Of a DNA stretch of 64,000 nucleotides, positions 1-9,241 are shown in pieces. The notes under the pieces are model-generated. The model saw nothing but the letters and a program-made list of their open reading frames with translations. It made no database searches and was not told the origin of the DNA. The position numbers were made by a program, and so were the translations under genes. Position 1 is the first letter of the stretch, and each line of letters begins with the position of its first letter. The stretch comes from Streptomyces sp. NRRL S-455 (lineage in GTDB: Bacteria; Actinomycetota; Actinomycetes; Streptomycetales; Streptomycetaceae), in NCBI RefSeq assembly GCF_000717875.1, contig NZ_JOCT01000003.1:62001-126000 (forward strand). Direction: 5' to 3'.

Positions 1-1054
1 CGATGATCTCCTGGGGGTTGACCTCGATGTCGGCGATCTCGTCGGTTCCGTACGCCTTGTCCGCGTCGGGCGACTGCTTGAGCAGGTTGGCGACGAACGG
101 CGTGATGGCGGCGACCTCGTTCTTGAGGACGACGAAGTACTGATCGCCCTGCGCGTCCTTCGCCTTGAGCACGCGGCCCACCGTGCTCGCCTCGGGCGGG
201 AGGCCCTGGACCGACGTGGGCTCGCCGATGGACGGGACGGTCGGAAAGGTGATGACGCCGCCTTCGTTGAAGGTGCGCAGCCACTCCCGGCTCACCGGCT
301 GCGCTTGGGCCCTGCTGCCGACGACGGCGGCGCGCAGCTGCGCCATGGTGACCTGGTCGAGGCCCTCCTGGTCCCCGAGTAGGAAGAGGTTGCCCTTGCC
401 GTCGACCAGGAACTCGCGTCCGGTCTCACGCTCGACGACATACAGGGCTTCGCGGTGGTTGACCTTTCCCGAGTTGGCCAGCGATGTGGCGTCCTCGGAG
501 TCGAAGACGAAGACGGCGCGGTCGATGGTGCCCTTCGCTCCCGGAGCGGGGCGCTCGCAGACCGCCCAGGTCTTCGCCTTCGCCGCGTCCTCCTTGGAGG
601 GCAGCCGGTCGGGGGCGTAGGGGATGCCGATCGTCGCGCCGTGCCGTATGCCGCTCTTGTCGATCTCCTTGCCGGGGACCTCGAGGACGCTGCCCTTGCC
701 CTTGTCGAGCAGCAGCTTGGCGGAGGCGTAGTTGAGGACCGGGTGGAGCACCTTCTCCACCTTGTTGTCCTTCGGGTCCGGGTCCAGGACCACGTACCGC
801 GTGGTCGAGTCGCTGTCCACGATGATGTGCTCACCCGGAGTGTCCCAGCCCTTGGGAGCCGTCGGCTTGATGACGCCCCACGCGATGAAGCCGATCACCA
901 GGACGACGCCCACGCCGAGGCTGGGCATCACCGTACGGACGGGACGCGGTGCGCCTTCCTCCGAGCCGCCCGGTGACGGCGCCAGGAACGCCGCGACGGT
1001 GCGCTTGCGAGCGAACGTGTAGGCGGCGAGCTCATCCCGACGCTGCTTTGCCAT
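1..1054 (-). CDS. eccB: Type VII secretion protein EccB (partial, C-terminus outside the window)
   Basis: EccB is a membrane component of the ESX (type VII) secretion core complex, with a short cytoplasmic N-terminus, one transmembrane helix and a large extracytoplasmic repeat domain. The protein starts MAKQRRDELAAYTFARKR, the family's characteristic charged N-terminus, and has one hydrophobic helix at about residues 43-63 (VMPSLGVGVVLVIGFIAWG). A long soluble part follows that begins with a region containing the PGEHIIVDSDSTTRYV stretch. About 351 residues are visible and the family is usually around 470-500, so roughly the last quarter lies beyond base 1. The gene is divergent from eccE, and the remaining ESX genes are expected to the left. 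Confidence 0.9.
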   Translation of the reverse strand, partial: MAKQRRDELAAYTFARKRTVAAFLAPSPGGSEEGAPRPVRTVMPSLGVGVVLVIGFIAWGVIKPTAPKGWDTPGEHIIVDSDSTTRYVVLDPDPKDNKVEKVLHPVLNYASAKLLLDKGKGSVLEVPGKEIDKSGIRHGATIGIPYAPDRLPSKEDAAKAKTWAVCERPAPGAKGTIDRAVFVFDSEDATSLANSGKVNHREALYVVERETGREFLVDGKGNLFLLGDQEGLDQVTMAQLRAAVVGSRAQAQPVSREWLRTFNEGGVITFPTVPSIGEPTSVQGLPPEASTVGRVLKAKDAQGDQYFVVLKNEVAAITPFVANLLKQSPDADKAYGTDEIADIEVNPQEII

Positions 1055-1499
1055 GGTCCCCGTGTCTCCCGATGTGTACTGCTCGATCGCGTTCGTACCG
1101 CTCGATCGCCCAGTGCTGATCGTTGGCGTGTGCGGTGCTGGATCGTGCGCTGAAGCTCAACAGCTCAACACCGCTCCCTGAGCGCGGCTTCGTCGTGCTC
1201 GAAGGTCACGTCGGCCACGCAGGCCCCTACTATGCCTTGCGCCGCCGGGCGACGATTCATCAGGTGCGCGGCTGACCCCGCATCTTCACAGAGCTTCACC
1301 ACAGCGCTCCACCACGCGGGGCGAGTCCGTGACAGTCTGGCCACCTGGGGTTTCGGTGTCCCCTGTGTCGCCTCAAGTTCCGCAGCGGGTACCGTGAGCC
1401 ACTCGCATGGATGTCGTGGGCCGTCGGGCCCCTGGCCCGTCGCCGGAGTCCCGGACAGAGGACTCCGCCCCACGAGCGGGCCGATACTTCGCGAAAGGG
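1055..1499. other. Divergent control region between eccB and eccE
   Basis: This stretch of about 445 bases separates two divergent type VII secretion genes and should hold both promoters. I see a 10-base direct repeat, GCTCGATCGC, near 1081-1110 and a small direct repeat GCTCAACA near 1155-1168, but no convincing -35/-10 pair. Open frames here have no ribosome binding site or recognisable product and I leave them out. An in-frame GTG/ATG extension of eccE back to 1407 exists but lacks a ribosome binding site. Confidence 0.4.
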
Positions 1500-2831
1500 A
1501 TGTCCCGGGGGATGACCAGCGCTACGAGCACTCGGCGCGGACGCCGCGCACCGCAGCAACAGGGAGGGCCGAGCGGCAGACGTACGTCGAACGCCCCGGC
1601 CGCCCCCGCCGCGTCGCCGCGCACGCTGCCCCGTCCCGGCGGTCTGGGCCCGGTGCGGTTGCAGCAACTCATCCTGGTGGAGCTCTCGGCGGCGGTCATG
1701 CTCGCCGCCTGGGCCGTCGATGTGTCCTGGCTACTGGTTCCCGCCGGGGTCGTGGCGGCGCTGCTGCTGCTGCTCGCGGTGCTGCGCCGGGGTCGGCGTC
1801 CGCTGCCCGAGTGGTACGAGACGACACGCGCCCTCAGGCAGCGGCGGCGTGACGCCAAGGCGCCCGTCCCGCCGGGGACCGACGCGATGCTCGCCCCGGT
1901 CGTGGAGTGCGATCCGGCGCTGCGGACGTACTCCTTCGTCTCCCGTGACAACCGCTCGATCGGCATGATCGGCGACGGGACCTTCCTGACCGCCGTTCTC
2001 TTCGTGCAGCCGGGCGACCAGCCGCTGCGTCCGGGGGCCGCCGGACGGCAGTTGCCGCTGGGGTTGGTCCACGACGCCCTGGAGGTCGACGGGATCCGGC
2101 TGGCCTCCGTGCAGGTCGTGCAGCACACGCAGCCGGCGCCCGCGCCGCACCTGCCGCAGCAGTCGCTCGCCGCGCGTTCGTACGGCCCCCTCCAGGCGCA
2201 GTCCGGCTCTCCCGCGCTGCGGCTCACCTGGGTCGCCCTCAAGCTCGACCCGGAGCTGTGCCCGGAGGCGGTACAGGCGCGCGGGGACGGTGTTCCGGGC
2301 ACGCAGCGGGCCCTGTTGCGCGTGGCCGACCAGCTGGTGAGCCGGTTGGCCGGTGCCGGTTTCAAGGCGACGATCCTGGACGAGACCGAGCTGGTGCAGG
2401 CGCTGGCGACGTCCAGCTGCCTGAACCCGCGCGCCAACGCGCAGCACGCTCAGGAGGGGCGGGCGCCGCAGCGCCGTACCGTCGAGTCGGTGCGGACCTG
2501 GCGGGTCGACGACCGCTACCACACGACGTACTGGGTCTCCCGCTGGCCGCAGTTGGGGAGCGGCGGTGCGACGCTGCCCGAGCTGGTCACGCGGTTCACC
2601 TCGCTGCCGGTGTTCGCCACCACGTTCAGCATGACCCTGAGCAAGGCCGGCAACCGGGGTGTCTCTCTCACCGGGCACATCCGCGTCACCGCCCGCGGTG
2701 ACAGCGAACTCGGTGAGATCGGACGGGAGTTGGAGCGGACCGCGAGTGCCGGGAAGGTCGGTCTCGTCCGTCTCGACCGGGAGCAGGTTCCCGGAGCTCT
2801 CGCCACTCTGCCGCTCGGAGGTACGTACTGA
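1500..2831 (+). CDS. eccE: Type VII secretion protein EccE
   Basis: EccE is the peripheral membrane component of the ESX secretion channel. The product has a basic N-terminus, then two closely spaced hydrophobic helices (roughly residues 50-90, with LILVELSAAVMLAAWAVDV and a VVAALLLLLAVL run), then a soluble domain. It carries the EccE-type segment that includes VRTWRVDDRYHTTYWVSRWP. Its length (about 443 residues) is normal for actinobacterial EccE. The start is uncertain: ATG at 1500 and ATG at 1512 are both in frame, with AAAGGG just before the first, so the true start may be 1512. The stop overlaps the next ATG by one base (TGATG), implying translational coupling to the following gene. 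Confidence 0.85.
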   Translation: MSRGMTSATSTRRGRRAPQQQGGPSGRRTSNAPAAPAASPRTLPRPGGLGPVRLQQLILVELSAAVMLAAWAVDVSWLLVPAGVVAALLLLLAVLRRGRRPLPEWYETTRALRQRRRDAKAPVPPGTDAMLAPVVECDPALRTYSFVSRDNRSIGMIGDGTFLTAVLFVQPGDQPLRPGAAGRQLPLGLVHDALEVDGIRLASVQVVQHTQPAPAPHLPQQSLAARSYGPLQAQSGSPALRLTWVALKLDPELCPEAVQARGDGVPGTQRALLRVADQLVSRLAGAGFKATILDETELVQALATSSCLNPRANAQHAQEGRAPQRRTVESVRTWRVDDRYHTTYWVSRWPQLGSGGATLPELVTRFTSLPVFATTFSMTLSKAGNRGVSLTGHIRVTARGDSELGEIGRELERTASAGKVGLVRLDREQVPGALATLPLGGTY

Positions 2832-3673
2832 TGTCCCACCCCGCCCCGACGATGCCCCCGGGACAGCAGGGCCGCGCCCCCGGACGAGCGCCCGCGCACG
2901 TGGCCTCGCCCACGGACACCGGCATGATCCCGATCATCCGGCAGCCGGAGACACCGCAGGAGCAACGGCGCATCTTCAGCCCGGGTTTCGGGCTGCGCGG
3001 GCCGCGTCGCAACCGCCATGTCGTGACCGCCGACGAACTCGCGGCGGTGAGCATGCCGCTCGGCGACGACGGCGTGATCATCGGCACCGACCCGGAATCG
3101 CAGCCGGCCGTGCTCGGACTGTCCCGTCCGACCGCCTTCGACGTCGTGCTCGTGGGCGGTCTGTGGATGGCCCAGGTGCTGGCGCTGCGGGCCGCCGCGA
3201 CGGGTGCGCGCGTGGGCGTGGAGACCGGCCGTCCCCAGGCCTGGCAGCAGTTGGCCCAGGCGGCGGGCGGCGGCCAGCAGTGCGTGACGGTCTATCCGGT
3301 GGGGCGGGTGCCCGCGCAGGGGCCCTCCGTCTCGAGTCCGGTGGTGCTGTTCCGGGACTGCGGCATCCGGCCGCCTCGCGGCCGGGTGACGTCCGTGCCG
3401 TGGCAGGCCGTGGTGACGGTGCTGCCCTTCGTCAGCGAGCACGCGCCGCGCTGGCTGGCCCAGGCCCACCTGGTCGGGATCCAGCGCGTCTCGCCGCAGG
3501 AGATCGAGGTCGTTCGGGACACCCTGGGTGTTCCGGACGAGCATCTCCAGCATCTGCCGACCCTCCACGACGGCGTGGCCCTGTGGTGCACCCGCAAGCA
3601 TCACAAGTTCGTGATGACCGAACCCACCGAAGCGGAGACGGGCCTGCTCGGCACGGCTCGCCGAATGGACTGA
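2831..3673 (+). CDS. Conserved protein of unknown function in the ESX locus
   Basis: I do not recognise a named family. The 280-residue product has a disordered Pro/Ala/Gly-rich N-terminus (about 1-50), then a compact domain. Two stretches there resemble the soluble EccE fold or a nucleotide-independent alpha/beta domain: AFDVVLVGGLWMAQVLALRAAATGARVGV, in shorter form a VVLVGG strand followed by a helix, and a VVLFRDCG strand. There is no signal peptide or membrane helix. It is translationally coupled to eccE through a one-base overlap and ends 60 bases before a hairpin terminator, so it is probably a dedicated accessory of the secretion system. Confidence 0.6.
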   Translation: MSHPAPTMPPGQQGRAPGRAPAHVASPTDTGMIPIIRQPETPQEQRRIFSPGFGLRGPRRNRHVVTADELAAVSMPLGDDGVIIGTDPESQPAVLGLSRPTAFDVVLVGGLWMAQVLALRAAATGARVGVETGRPQAWQQLAQAAGGGQQCVTVYPVGRVPAQGPSVSSPVVLFRDCGIRPPRGRVTSVPWQAVVTVLPFVSEHAPRWLAQAHLVGIQRVSPQEIEVVRDTLGVPDEHLQHLPTLHDGVALWCTRKHHKFVMTEPTEAETGLLGTARRMD

Positions 3674-3733
3674 CGCGTCGTCGTCTCCGGGGCGGGGCGG
3701 GAGCAGGCCGCGCCGCGACCATGGGGCTGTTCC

Positions 3734-3755
3734 GTCCCCGCGCACGGGGGCTTTT
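3734..3755 (+). terminator. Hairpin terminator after the eccE unit
   Basis: A seven-base-pair stem (GTCCCCG with CGGGGGC, one G-T pair) and a CGCA tetraloop are followed by CTTTT. It lies 60 bases after the stop of the preceding gene and about 130 bases before the EspI-like gene. Confidence 0.55.
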
Positions 3756-3888
3756 CCGTCCCGCCATACGAGTGATTAGGCTTCTGGTGGCGCGGTGACG
3801 ATCGCAGTCGCGTGGGACTCGCCACTCGGTCCGCCCGGGGGCGCGACGACGACCAGCTCAGCAGCAGTGGCTGACCAGGAGGCAAGCA

Positions 3889-6800
3889 GTGAACAGGGAT
3901 CGGTCCGAGTACAACGGCGGGAGCCCTTCCTCGGACGGGGACGATCACGAGGTGGATCTCACCGGCGAGTTCGAAATCGTCTACACGCCTCCCGCCTGGT
4001 ACGCCCAAAGCACGGGGAGCGGCTCCACAGCCGGCGGCCAGCAGAGCGCCGGGCCACCGCCGCCGCCGGCCGGCCCTCCCGTAGGGACCTCCGGCGGGCC
4101 TCCGGGTGGTCCCGCCGCACAGCGCCCCGCTTCGCCCCCTTCCGTACCGGCACAGCCGCCCGCACAGGCGGCACAGCCCGCACAGGGCGTACCGCAGCCG
4201 CCCGCACAGCCCCCACAGCCCCCACAGCCCTCGCCGCCCGCTCAGGCCCAGGGCTCGCCCGGCGCGCCCCAGCAGGGCTCGGCCACGGGTGGCTACGGAT
4301 TTCCGCAGCAGCCCGCGCCGGACGCCGCCCCGGCGCCCGGCGGGTACGGCTACCCCCAGCAGCCGGGAGCCGCTGCGCCCCCGTCGAGCCAGGACACGTC
4401 GGGTGGTCAGCCGGCGCCCCAGCAGCACACGCCTGCCCAGCCGCCCGCCGCCCCGGGCTTCCCCGTGCTGCGCCCGGTCGGCGAGGACACCCAGGGCGGT
4501 ACGTCCCAGACCGCCACCCCGGCGGCGGGCGTCCCGGCCGCGGAGGCCCCCGAACAGCGAGACCCTGAACAGCACGCCCCTGAACAGCACGCCCCCGTAC
4601 GGCCGATGCCGGAGCAGCCGGAGGCCGAGGTCAACCATGCCGCCGCCGACGCCGAAGCGGCGCGGCTGTTCGGCGGTGACGACGACGTGGAGCCGGAGGC
4701 CGGACGGAGCGACGAGGCGGAGTCGGGTGACTCCGACGAACCCGTGTCCGGTACGGAGGGCGACGAGACGCCGGACGTCCCCGACGCGGACTCCCCCGCA
4801 CAGACCGACACCGAGGCCGCGCCGGCGACGGCGGAAGCGGAGCCGGAGGCAGGGACGGAGCCGGCGCCCGCCGCTCCTGGGCCCGCGCCCGCGGCTCCTG
4901 AGCCCGCGGCTCAGGGGCAGCAGCCACAGGCGCAGCCCACCGGGGAGGCTCCCGCACCGCACCAGCCCGACCAGCAACTCCCCCCGCTGCCGCAGGGGTT
5001 CGTGCCCGCGCACCCGGGGCAGGGAGTACCGCCGCAGGGAGGACAGCCGGACCAGCAGGCCGCGGCCGGGCAGGCCGGCGGATACGGCTACCCTCAGCCT
5101 CCCTCCCCGCCGCAGCCCGGGCAGCCCGGGCACCAGGCCCCTCCGCAGGGCTCGTTCGGCCCGGCCCAGCAGCCTGGCCACCCGCCGCAGCAGCCTGGCT
5201 ACCCGGCTCAGCCGCCCGGCTACCCGGCTCAGCAGCCCGCACAGCCGCCGCAGCAAGGCGGGCAGCCCGCACCGGTCGACCCGCGACAGGCTCCTCAGGC
5301 CCCCCAGCCCGCACAGCCGCATGCCGGACACCCTCAAGCCGCTGGTTACGGCTACCCGCAGCAGGCTCCCCAGCCAGGACAGCCGGGGCAGCCCGGACAG
5401 CCGCCGCAACCCCAGGCCGCCGGTTACGGCTACCCGCAGCAGGCCCCCCAGCCGGGACAGCCCGGACAGCCGGGGCAGCCCGGACAGCCGCCGCAGCCCC
5501 AGGCCGCCGGTTACGGCTACCCGCAGCAGGCCCCCCAGCCAGGACAGCCCGGCCAGCCCGGCCAGCCCGGCCAGCCCGGTGACGACTATCCGCCCCAGCA
5601 GGCGCCCCACCCCGCGCAGGCCGGTTACGGATATCCGCCCCAGCAGGCGGGCTACGGCTACCCGCAGCCCGCCCAGCCGCAGCAGCCCGCACCCAACCAG
5701 CAACAGCCGGCTCAGCCCCAGCCCCAGCCCCAGCAGTCCGCCACCCCGCCCGCCGCCTACGGCAACCAGGGCTGGACCGCCCCGCCCGGCCCGCAGCCCG
5801 GCGGGCCCGGTGCCCCCCAGCAGCAGGCCGCGCCCGGCACCCCGCTGGGTTACAACGCAGCCGTGGAGCTCACGTCCGACCGGCTGCTGCGCAACCAGCC
5901 CAAGGCCCGCAAGAACACCTCCGGCCCGTCCCGCTTCAAGTTCGGCGCCAAGAAGGAGGAGGCGGAACGGCAGCGGAAGCTGGGTCTGATCCGTACGCCG
6001 GTGATGTCGTGCTACCGGATCGCGGTCATCAGCCTCAAGGGCGGCGTCGGCAAGACCACGACGACCATGGCGCTCGGCGCCACGCTGGCCAGCGAGCGGC
6101 AGGACAAGATCCTGGCGATCGACGCCAACCCGGACGCCGGGACACTCGGCCGGCGGGTCCGGCGCGAGACGGGTGCCACCATCCGTGACCTGGTTCAGGC
6201 GATCCCGCAGCTGAACAGCTACATGGACATCCGCCGCTTCACCTCGCAGGCGCCCTCCGGGCTGGAGATCATCGCCAACGACGTGGACCCGGCGGTCTCC
6301 ACCACCTTCAACGACCAGGACTACCGCAGCGCGCTCGAGGTGCTGGGCCGGCAGTACCCGATCATCCTGACGGACTCGGGTACGGGTCTGCTCTACAGCG
6401 CGATGCGCGGCGTCCTGGACCTCGCCGACCAGCTGATCATCATCTCCACCCCCTCGGTGGACGGTGCCAGCAGCGCCTCGACGACGCTCGACTGGCTGTC
6501 GGCGAACGGGTTCGCCGATCTCGTCCAGCGGTCGGTCACCGTGATCTCCGGTGTCCGCGAGACGGGCAAGATGATCAAGGTGGAGGACATCGTCGCGCAC
6601 TTCGAGACCCGCTGCCGCGGCGTCGTCGTGGTGCCCTTCGACGAGCACCTCGCGGCGGGCGCCGAGGTGGACCTCGACATGATGCGTCCCAAGACCCGCG
6701 AGGCCTACTTCGATCTCGCCGCCCTCATCGCCGAGGACATCGCCCGCACGCAGCAGGGTTTCGGCAACCCGAACGTGCAGTTCCAGCACCCCCAGCAGGG

Positions 6801-7017
6801 ATACGCCCACCCTCAGCAGGCCCACCCTCAGCAGCCGCACCCTCAGCAGCCGTATCCACAGCAGCCGTACGGCCAGCCCGGTGATGCCCCCCAGCCGGGT
6901 CAGGGATGGCAGCAGCCTCCGCAGCAGCCCGGGCCGGGTCAGGGATGGCAGCAGTCGGCGCCGCCGGCCCAGGATCCGCAGCAGGGGGTCGTACCGCCCG
7001 GCTGGACACAGCAGTAG
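3889..7017 (+). CDS. EspI-like proline/glutamine-rich ParA/MinD-type ATPase of the ESX locus
   Basis: This 1042-residue protein has three parts. Residues 1 to about 650 are disordered and extremely rich in Pro, Gln, Ala and Gly, with acidic clusters near 260-320 and repeated GYGYPQQ motifs. Residues of about 700-965 form a ParA/MinD ATPase with the deviant Walker A KGGVGKT (signature Lys717, second Lys722), the [12 protein letters not shown] segment after strand 2 and a TDSGTG switch region. The last 75 or so residues return to low complexity with HPQQ repeats. The closest described parallel is EspI (Rv3876) of the mycobacterial ESX-1 locus, which has a Pro/Ala-rich N-terminus and a C-terminal ATPase. 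The GTG start is fixed by AGGAGG six bases upstream (3877-3882). The gene has its own upstream gap and a strong terminator. The function in secretion control is inferred from the parallel. Confidence 0.8.
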   Translation: MNRDRSEYNGGSPSSDGDDHEVDLTGEFEIVYTPPAWYAQSTGSGSTAGGQQSAGPPPPPAGPPVGTSGGPPGGPAAQRPASPPSVPAQPPAQAAQPAQGVPQPPAQPPQPPQPSPPAQAQGSPGAPQQGSATGGYGFPQQPAPDAAPAPGGYGYPQQPGAAAPPSSQDTSGGQPAPQQHTPAQPPAAPGFPVLRPVGEDTQGGTSQTATPAAGVPAAEAPEQRDPEQHAPEQHAPVRPMPEQPEAEVNHAAADAEAARLFGGDDDVEPEAGRSDEAESGDSDEPVSGTEGDETPDVPDADSPAQTDTEAAPATAEAEPEAGTEPAPAAPGPAPAAPEPAAQGQQPQAQPTGEAPAPHQPDQQLPPLPQGFVPAHPGQGVPPQGGQPDQQAAAGQAGGYGYPQPPSPPQPGQPGHQAPPQGSFGPAQQPGHPPQQPGYPAQPPGYPAQQPAQPPQQGGQPAPVDPRQAPQAPQPAQPHAGHPQAAGYGYPQQAPQPGQPGQPGQPPQPQAAGYGYPQQAPQPGQPGQPGQPGQPPQPQAAGYGYPQQAPQPGQPGQPGQPGQPGDDYPPQQAPHPAQAGYGYPPQQAGYGYPQPAQPQQPAPNQQQPAQPQPQPQQSATPPAAYGNQGWTAPPGPQPGGPGAPQQQAAPGTPLGYNAAVELTSDRLLRNQPKARKNTSGPSRFKFGAKKEEAERQRKLGLIRTPVMSCYRIAVISLKGGVGKTTTTMALGATLASERQDKILAIDANPDAGTLGRRVRRETGATIRDLVQAIPQLNSYMDIRRFTSQAPSGLEIIANDVDPAVSTTFNDQDYRSALEVLGRQYPIILTDSGTGLLYSAMRGVLDLADQLIIISTPSVDGASSASTTLDWLSANGFADLVQRSVTVISGVRETGKMIKVEDIVAHFETRCRGVVVVPFDEHLAAGAEVDLDMMRPKTREAYFDLAALIAEDIARTQQGFGNPNVQFQHPQQGYAHPQQAHPQQPHPQQPYPQQPYGQPGDAPQPGQGWQQPPQQPGPGQGWQQSAPPAQDPQQGVVPPGWTQQ
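5338..5580 (+). repeat. In-frame tandem repeat in the EspI-like gene
   Basis: Three near-identical units begin at 5338, 5416 and 5503, each starting with codons for [18 protein letters not shown]. The spacings of 78 and 87 bases differ by one nine-base GQP unit, and the third copy ends in four GQP triplets. All length changes are multiples of three, so the frame is kept. This is typical of a region that expands and contracts by slippage. Confidence 0.9.
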
Positions 7018-7064
7018 CGGCGTGAGCCGGCCGGAGCCGGTGGCCGGCCCTCGCACCATCACCC

Positions 7065-7098
7065 GATCGGCCCCTTTCGAGGGGCCGATCCGGTTTTT
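7065..7098 (+). terminator. Strong intrinsic-type terminator after the EspI-like gene
   Basis: A perfect ten-base-pair stem, GATCGGCCCC (7065-7074) with GGGGCCGATC (7081-7090), closes a TTTCGA loop and is followed by CGG and five T residues. Confidence 0.85.
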
Positions 7099-7275
7099 CA
7101 GGCCCGTGCGGTTCCCCCTCGGCCCGTGCCGTTCCCCTTGGCGCGGGCCACGGCGCGTTCCGGGGTGAAATCCGTTGCCAGGCCCTGGCCAGGAGCGCGT
7201 CAGTGGTCTCTACCAATGGGCGCGAAAAGCTCACCAATTCGTTATTTCCGCAGGCCACAAGGGGTGAACGCGCCG

Positions 7276-7304
7276 TTGACGGTGGGAACGGCCGCTGATA
7301 CACA
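7276..7304 (+). promoter_or_regulatory. Candidate vegetative promoter for the peptide-type ABC importer operon
   Basis: TTGACG (7276-7281) and TACACA (7299-7304) are separated by 17 bases, a good match to the main-sigma consensus of Streptomyces. The start of transcription would be about 60 bases before the ATG at 7370. The rest of the 352-base gap after the EspI-like gene holds only the terminator. Confidence 0.55.
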
Positions 7305-7369
7305 CTCAGCAACCACTGACAGCTGATCAACCCGTCCTTCCCGTCCGAGCGATGACGCGAGGTCCGACC

Positions 7370-9223
7370 ATGGGCACGAACGATCAGACACGCAGCCTCC
7401 CGCGCGGCCTCAGGCTCGTCGCCGTGGCCGGGGCGGCCGCGCTCACTCTCACCGCCGGTCTCGCGACCCCGCTCGACCCGGCGCCCCGGCAGGCCCGGGC
7501 GGCCGACGACGGCAAGAAGGTGCTGACTGTCGCGGTGGCGCAGAGCGTGGACTCGCTCAGTCCGTTCCTGGCGGTCCGGCTGCTCAGCACGAGCATCCAC
7601 CGGCTCATGTACGAGTACCTGACGAACTACGACCCCAAGGACAACCACGCCATCCCGGGCCTGGCCACCAAGTGGGAGCCGTCACCGGACAAGCTGACCT
7701 GGACGTACACGATCCGCTCGAACTCGAAGTGGTCGGACGGCAGGCAGGCCACCGCCGAGGACGCGGCGTGGACGTTCAACAAGATGATGACCGACGACGG
7801 CGCCGCGACGGCGAACGGCAGTTACGTCGGGAACTTCAGGAGCGTGACCGCCCCGAGCCCCACCAAGCTGGTCATCGAGCTGAAGAAGCCACAGGCCACC
7901 ATGACCGCGCTCGACGTGCCGATCGTGCCGAAGCACGTCTGGGAGAAGGTCACGGACTTCTCCGAGTTCAACAACGACAAGAGCTTCCCGGTGGTCGGCA
8001 ACGGGCCGTTCACGCTGACCGGGTACAAGGCCGACAGCTACGTGCGGCTCAAGGCCAACAAGGGCTTCTGGCGCGGGTCGCCGAAGTTCGACGAGCTGGT
8101 CTTCCGCTACTACAAGGACCAGGACGCGGCCGTGTCGGCGCTGCGCAAGGGCGAGGTGTCCTTCGTCGCCGGGTCGCCCTCCCTGACGCCCGCTCAGGCG
8201 GCGTCGCTGGAGGGCGCGGACGACATCGCGGTCAACGACGCCCCCGGCCGCCGTTTCTACGCCCTGGCCACGAACCCGGGCGCGAAGGCGAAGAACGGCG
8301 AGAAGTTCGGTGACGGCCACCCCTCCCTGCTGGACCGGCGGGTGCGGAACGCGCTGTTCATGGCCGTCGACCGCGAGGCCATCATCGACAAGGTGTTCCA
8401 GGGCCACGCCGTCGAGGGCGAGGGCTACATCCCGCCGCGCTTCCAGAACTACTTCTGGAAGCCGTCCGCGAGCCAGAAGCTGGCGTACGACCCGGCGAAG
8501 GCGGCACAGCTGCTCGACCAGGCGGGGTACCGGAAGAACGGTGCCGGCAAGCGCGTCGGCAAGGACGGCAAGCCCATCACCTACCGCGTCCTGTGTCACG
8601 CCACCGACCCGAACGACAAGGCCGTCGGCAAGTACCTGCAGGAGTGGTGGGGCGAGCTCGGCATCGGCGTCCGGCTCAACTGCCTGGACAACGTGACCGA
8701 CCCCTGGCTGGCCGGCGAGTACGACCTGGCGTTCGACGGCTGGTCGGTCAACCCGGACCCGGACTTCGTCCTGTCCATCCACACCTGCGGGGCGCTCCCG
8801 GCGACCCCGGAGGACACGGGCGCGACGGACAACTTCATCTGCGACCGGAAGTACGACGAGCTCTACGCCCGGCAGCTCGCCGAGTACGACCCCGCCAAAC
8901 GGGCGGACATCGTCAAGCAGATGGAGTCGCGGCTGTACGACCTCGGGTACATGAACGTCATGGCGTATCCCAACGCGGTCGAGGCCTACCGGACGGACCA
9001 GATCAAGTCGATCACGACCATGCCGGCGAAGGCGGGGAACATCTACGGTCAGGACGGCTACTGGAGCTGGTGGTCGGCGGTCCCGGCGGATTCGAGCGGC
9101 TCGTCGGACAACGCGTCCTCCACCGGGGTCGTGGTCGCGATCGTCGCGGGTGTGGTGATCCTCGGCGGGCTCGGGGCCTTCGCGGCGATGCGGCGGCGGG
9201 CCACCGCCGAGGACCGCGAGTAG
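7370..9223 (+). CDS. ABC importer substrate-binding protein, family 5 (peptide/nickel type), C-terminally anchored
   Basis: This is the extracytoplasmic binding protein of a Dpp/Opp-type importer. The 617-residue product has a basic N-terminus and hydrophobic export segment ending near ARA/ADDGKK (about residue 44), then the family-5 fold (VAVAQSVDSLSPF near the mature N-terminus, a TWTYTIRSNSKWSDG segment, and DRREAIIDKVF-like text in the second lobe). It lacks a lipobox cysteine. It ends instead with a transmembrane helix (VVVAIVAGVVILGGLGAFAA) followed by MRRR, so it is probably held in the membrane by its C-terminus. The start at 7370 is chosen over an in-frame ATG at 7352 because GCGAGG lies seven bases before it. 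Four importer genes follow in the same direction. The substrate (oligopeptide, metal chelate or other) cannot be told from sequence. Confidence 0.85.
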   Translation: MGTNDQTRSLPRGLRLVAVAGAAALTLTAGLATPLDPAPRQARAADDGKKVLTVAVAQSVDSLSPFLAVRLLSTSIHRLMYEYLTNYDPKDNHAIPGLATKWEPSPDKLTWTYTIRSNSKWSDGRQATAEDAAWTFNKMMTDDGAATANGSYVGNFRSVTAPSPTKLVIELKKPQATMTALDVPIVPKHVWEKVTDFSEFNNDKSFPVVGNGPFTLTGYKADSYVRLKANKGFWRGSPKFDELVFRYYKDQDAAVSALRKGEVSFVAGSPSLTPAQAASLEGADDIAVNDAPGRRFYALATNPGAKAKNGEKFGDGHPSLLDRRVRNALFMAVDREAIIDKVFQGHAVEGEGYIPPRFQNYFWKPSASQKLAYDPAKAAQLLDQAGYRKNGAGKRVGKDGKPITYRVLCHATDPNDKAVGKYLQEWWGELGIGVRLNCLDNVTDPWLAGEYDLAFDGWSVNPDPDFVLSIHTCGALPATPEDTGATDNFICDRKYDELYARQLAEYDPAKRADIVKQMESRLYDLGYMNVMAYPNAVEAYRTDQIKSITTMPAKAGNIYGQDGYWSWWSAVPADSSGSSDNASSTGVVVAIVAGVVILGGLGAFAAMRRRATAEDRE

Positions 9224-9241
9224 ACGGGCGATCGGGGACTG

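Noticed and set aside
5338..5580. CRISPR-like array
   Set aside because: Units are contiguous, in frame and code for GYGYPQQ repeats; there are no spacers.
3601..7062. Open frame of more than 1100 codons antisense to the EspI-like gene
   Set aside because: It is the mirror of a GC-biased, repetitive coding region. Its product is a Leu/Arg/Gly-rich low-complexity chain with no ribosome binding site, and the plus-strand gene has a perfect one.
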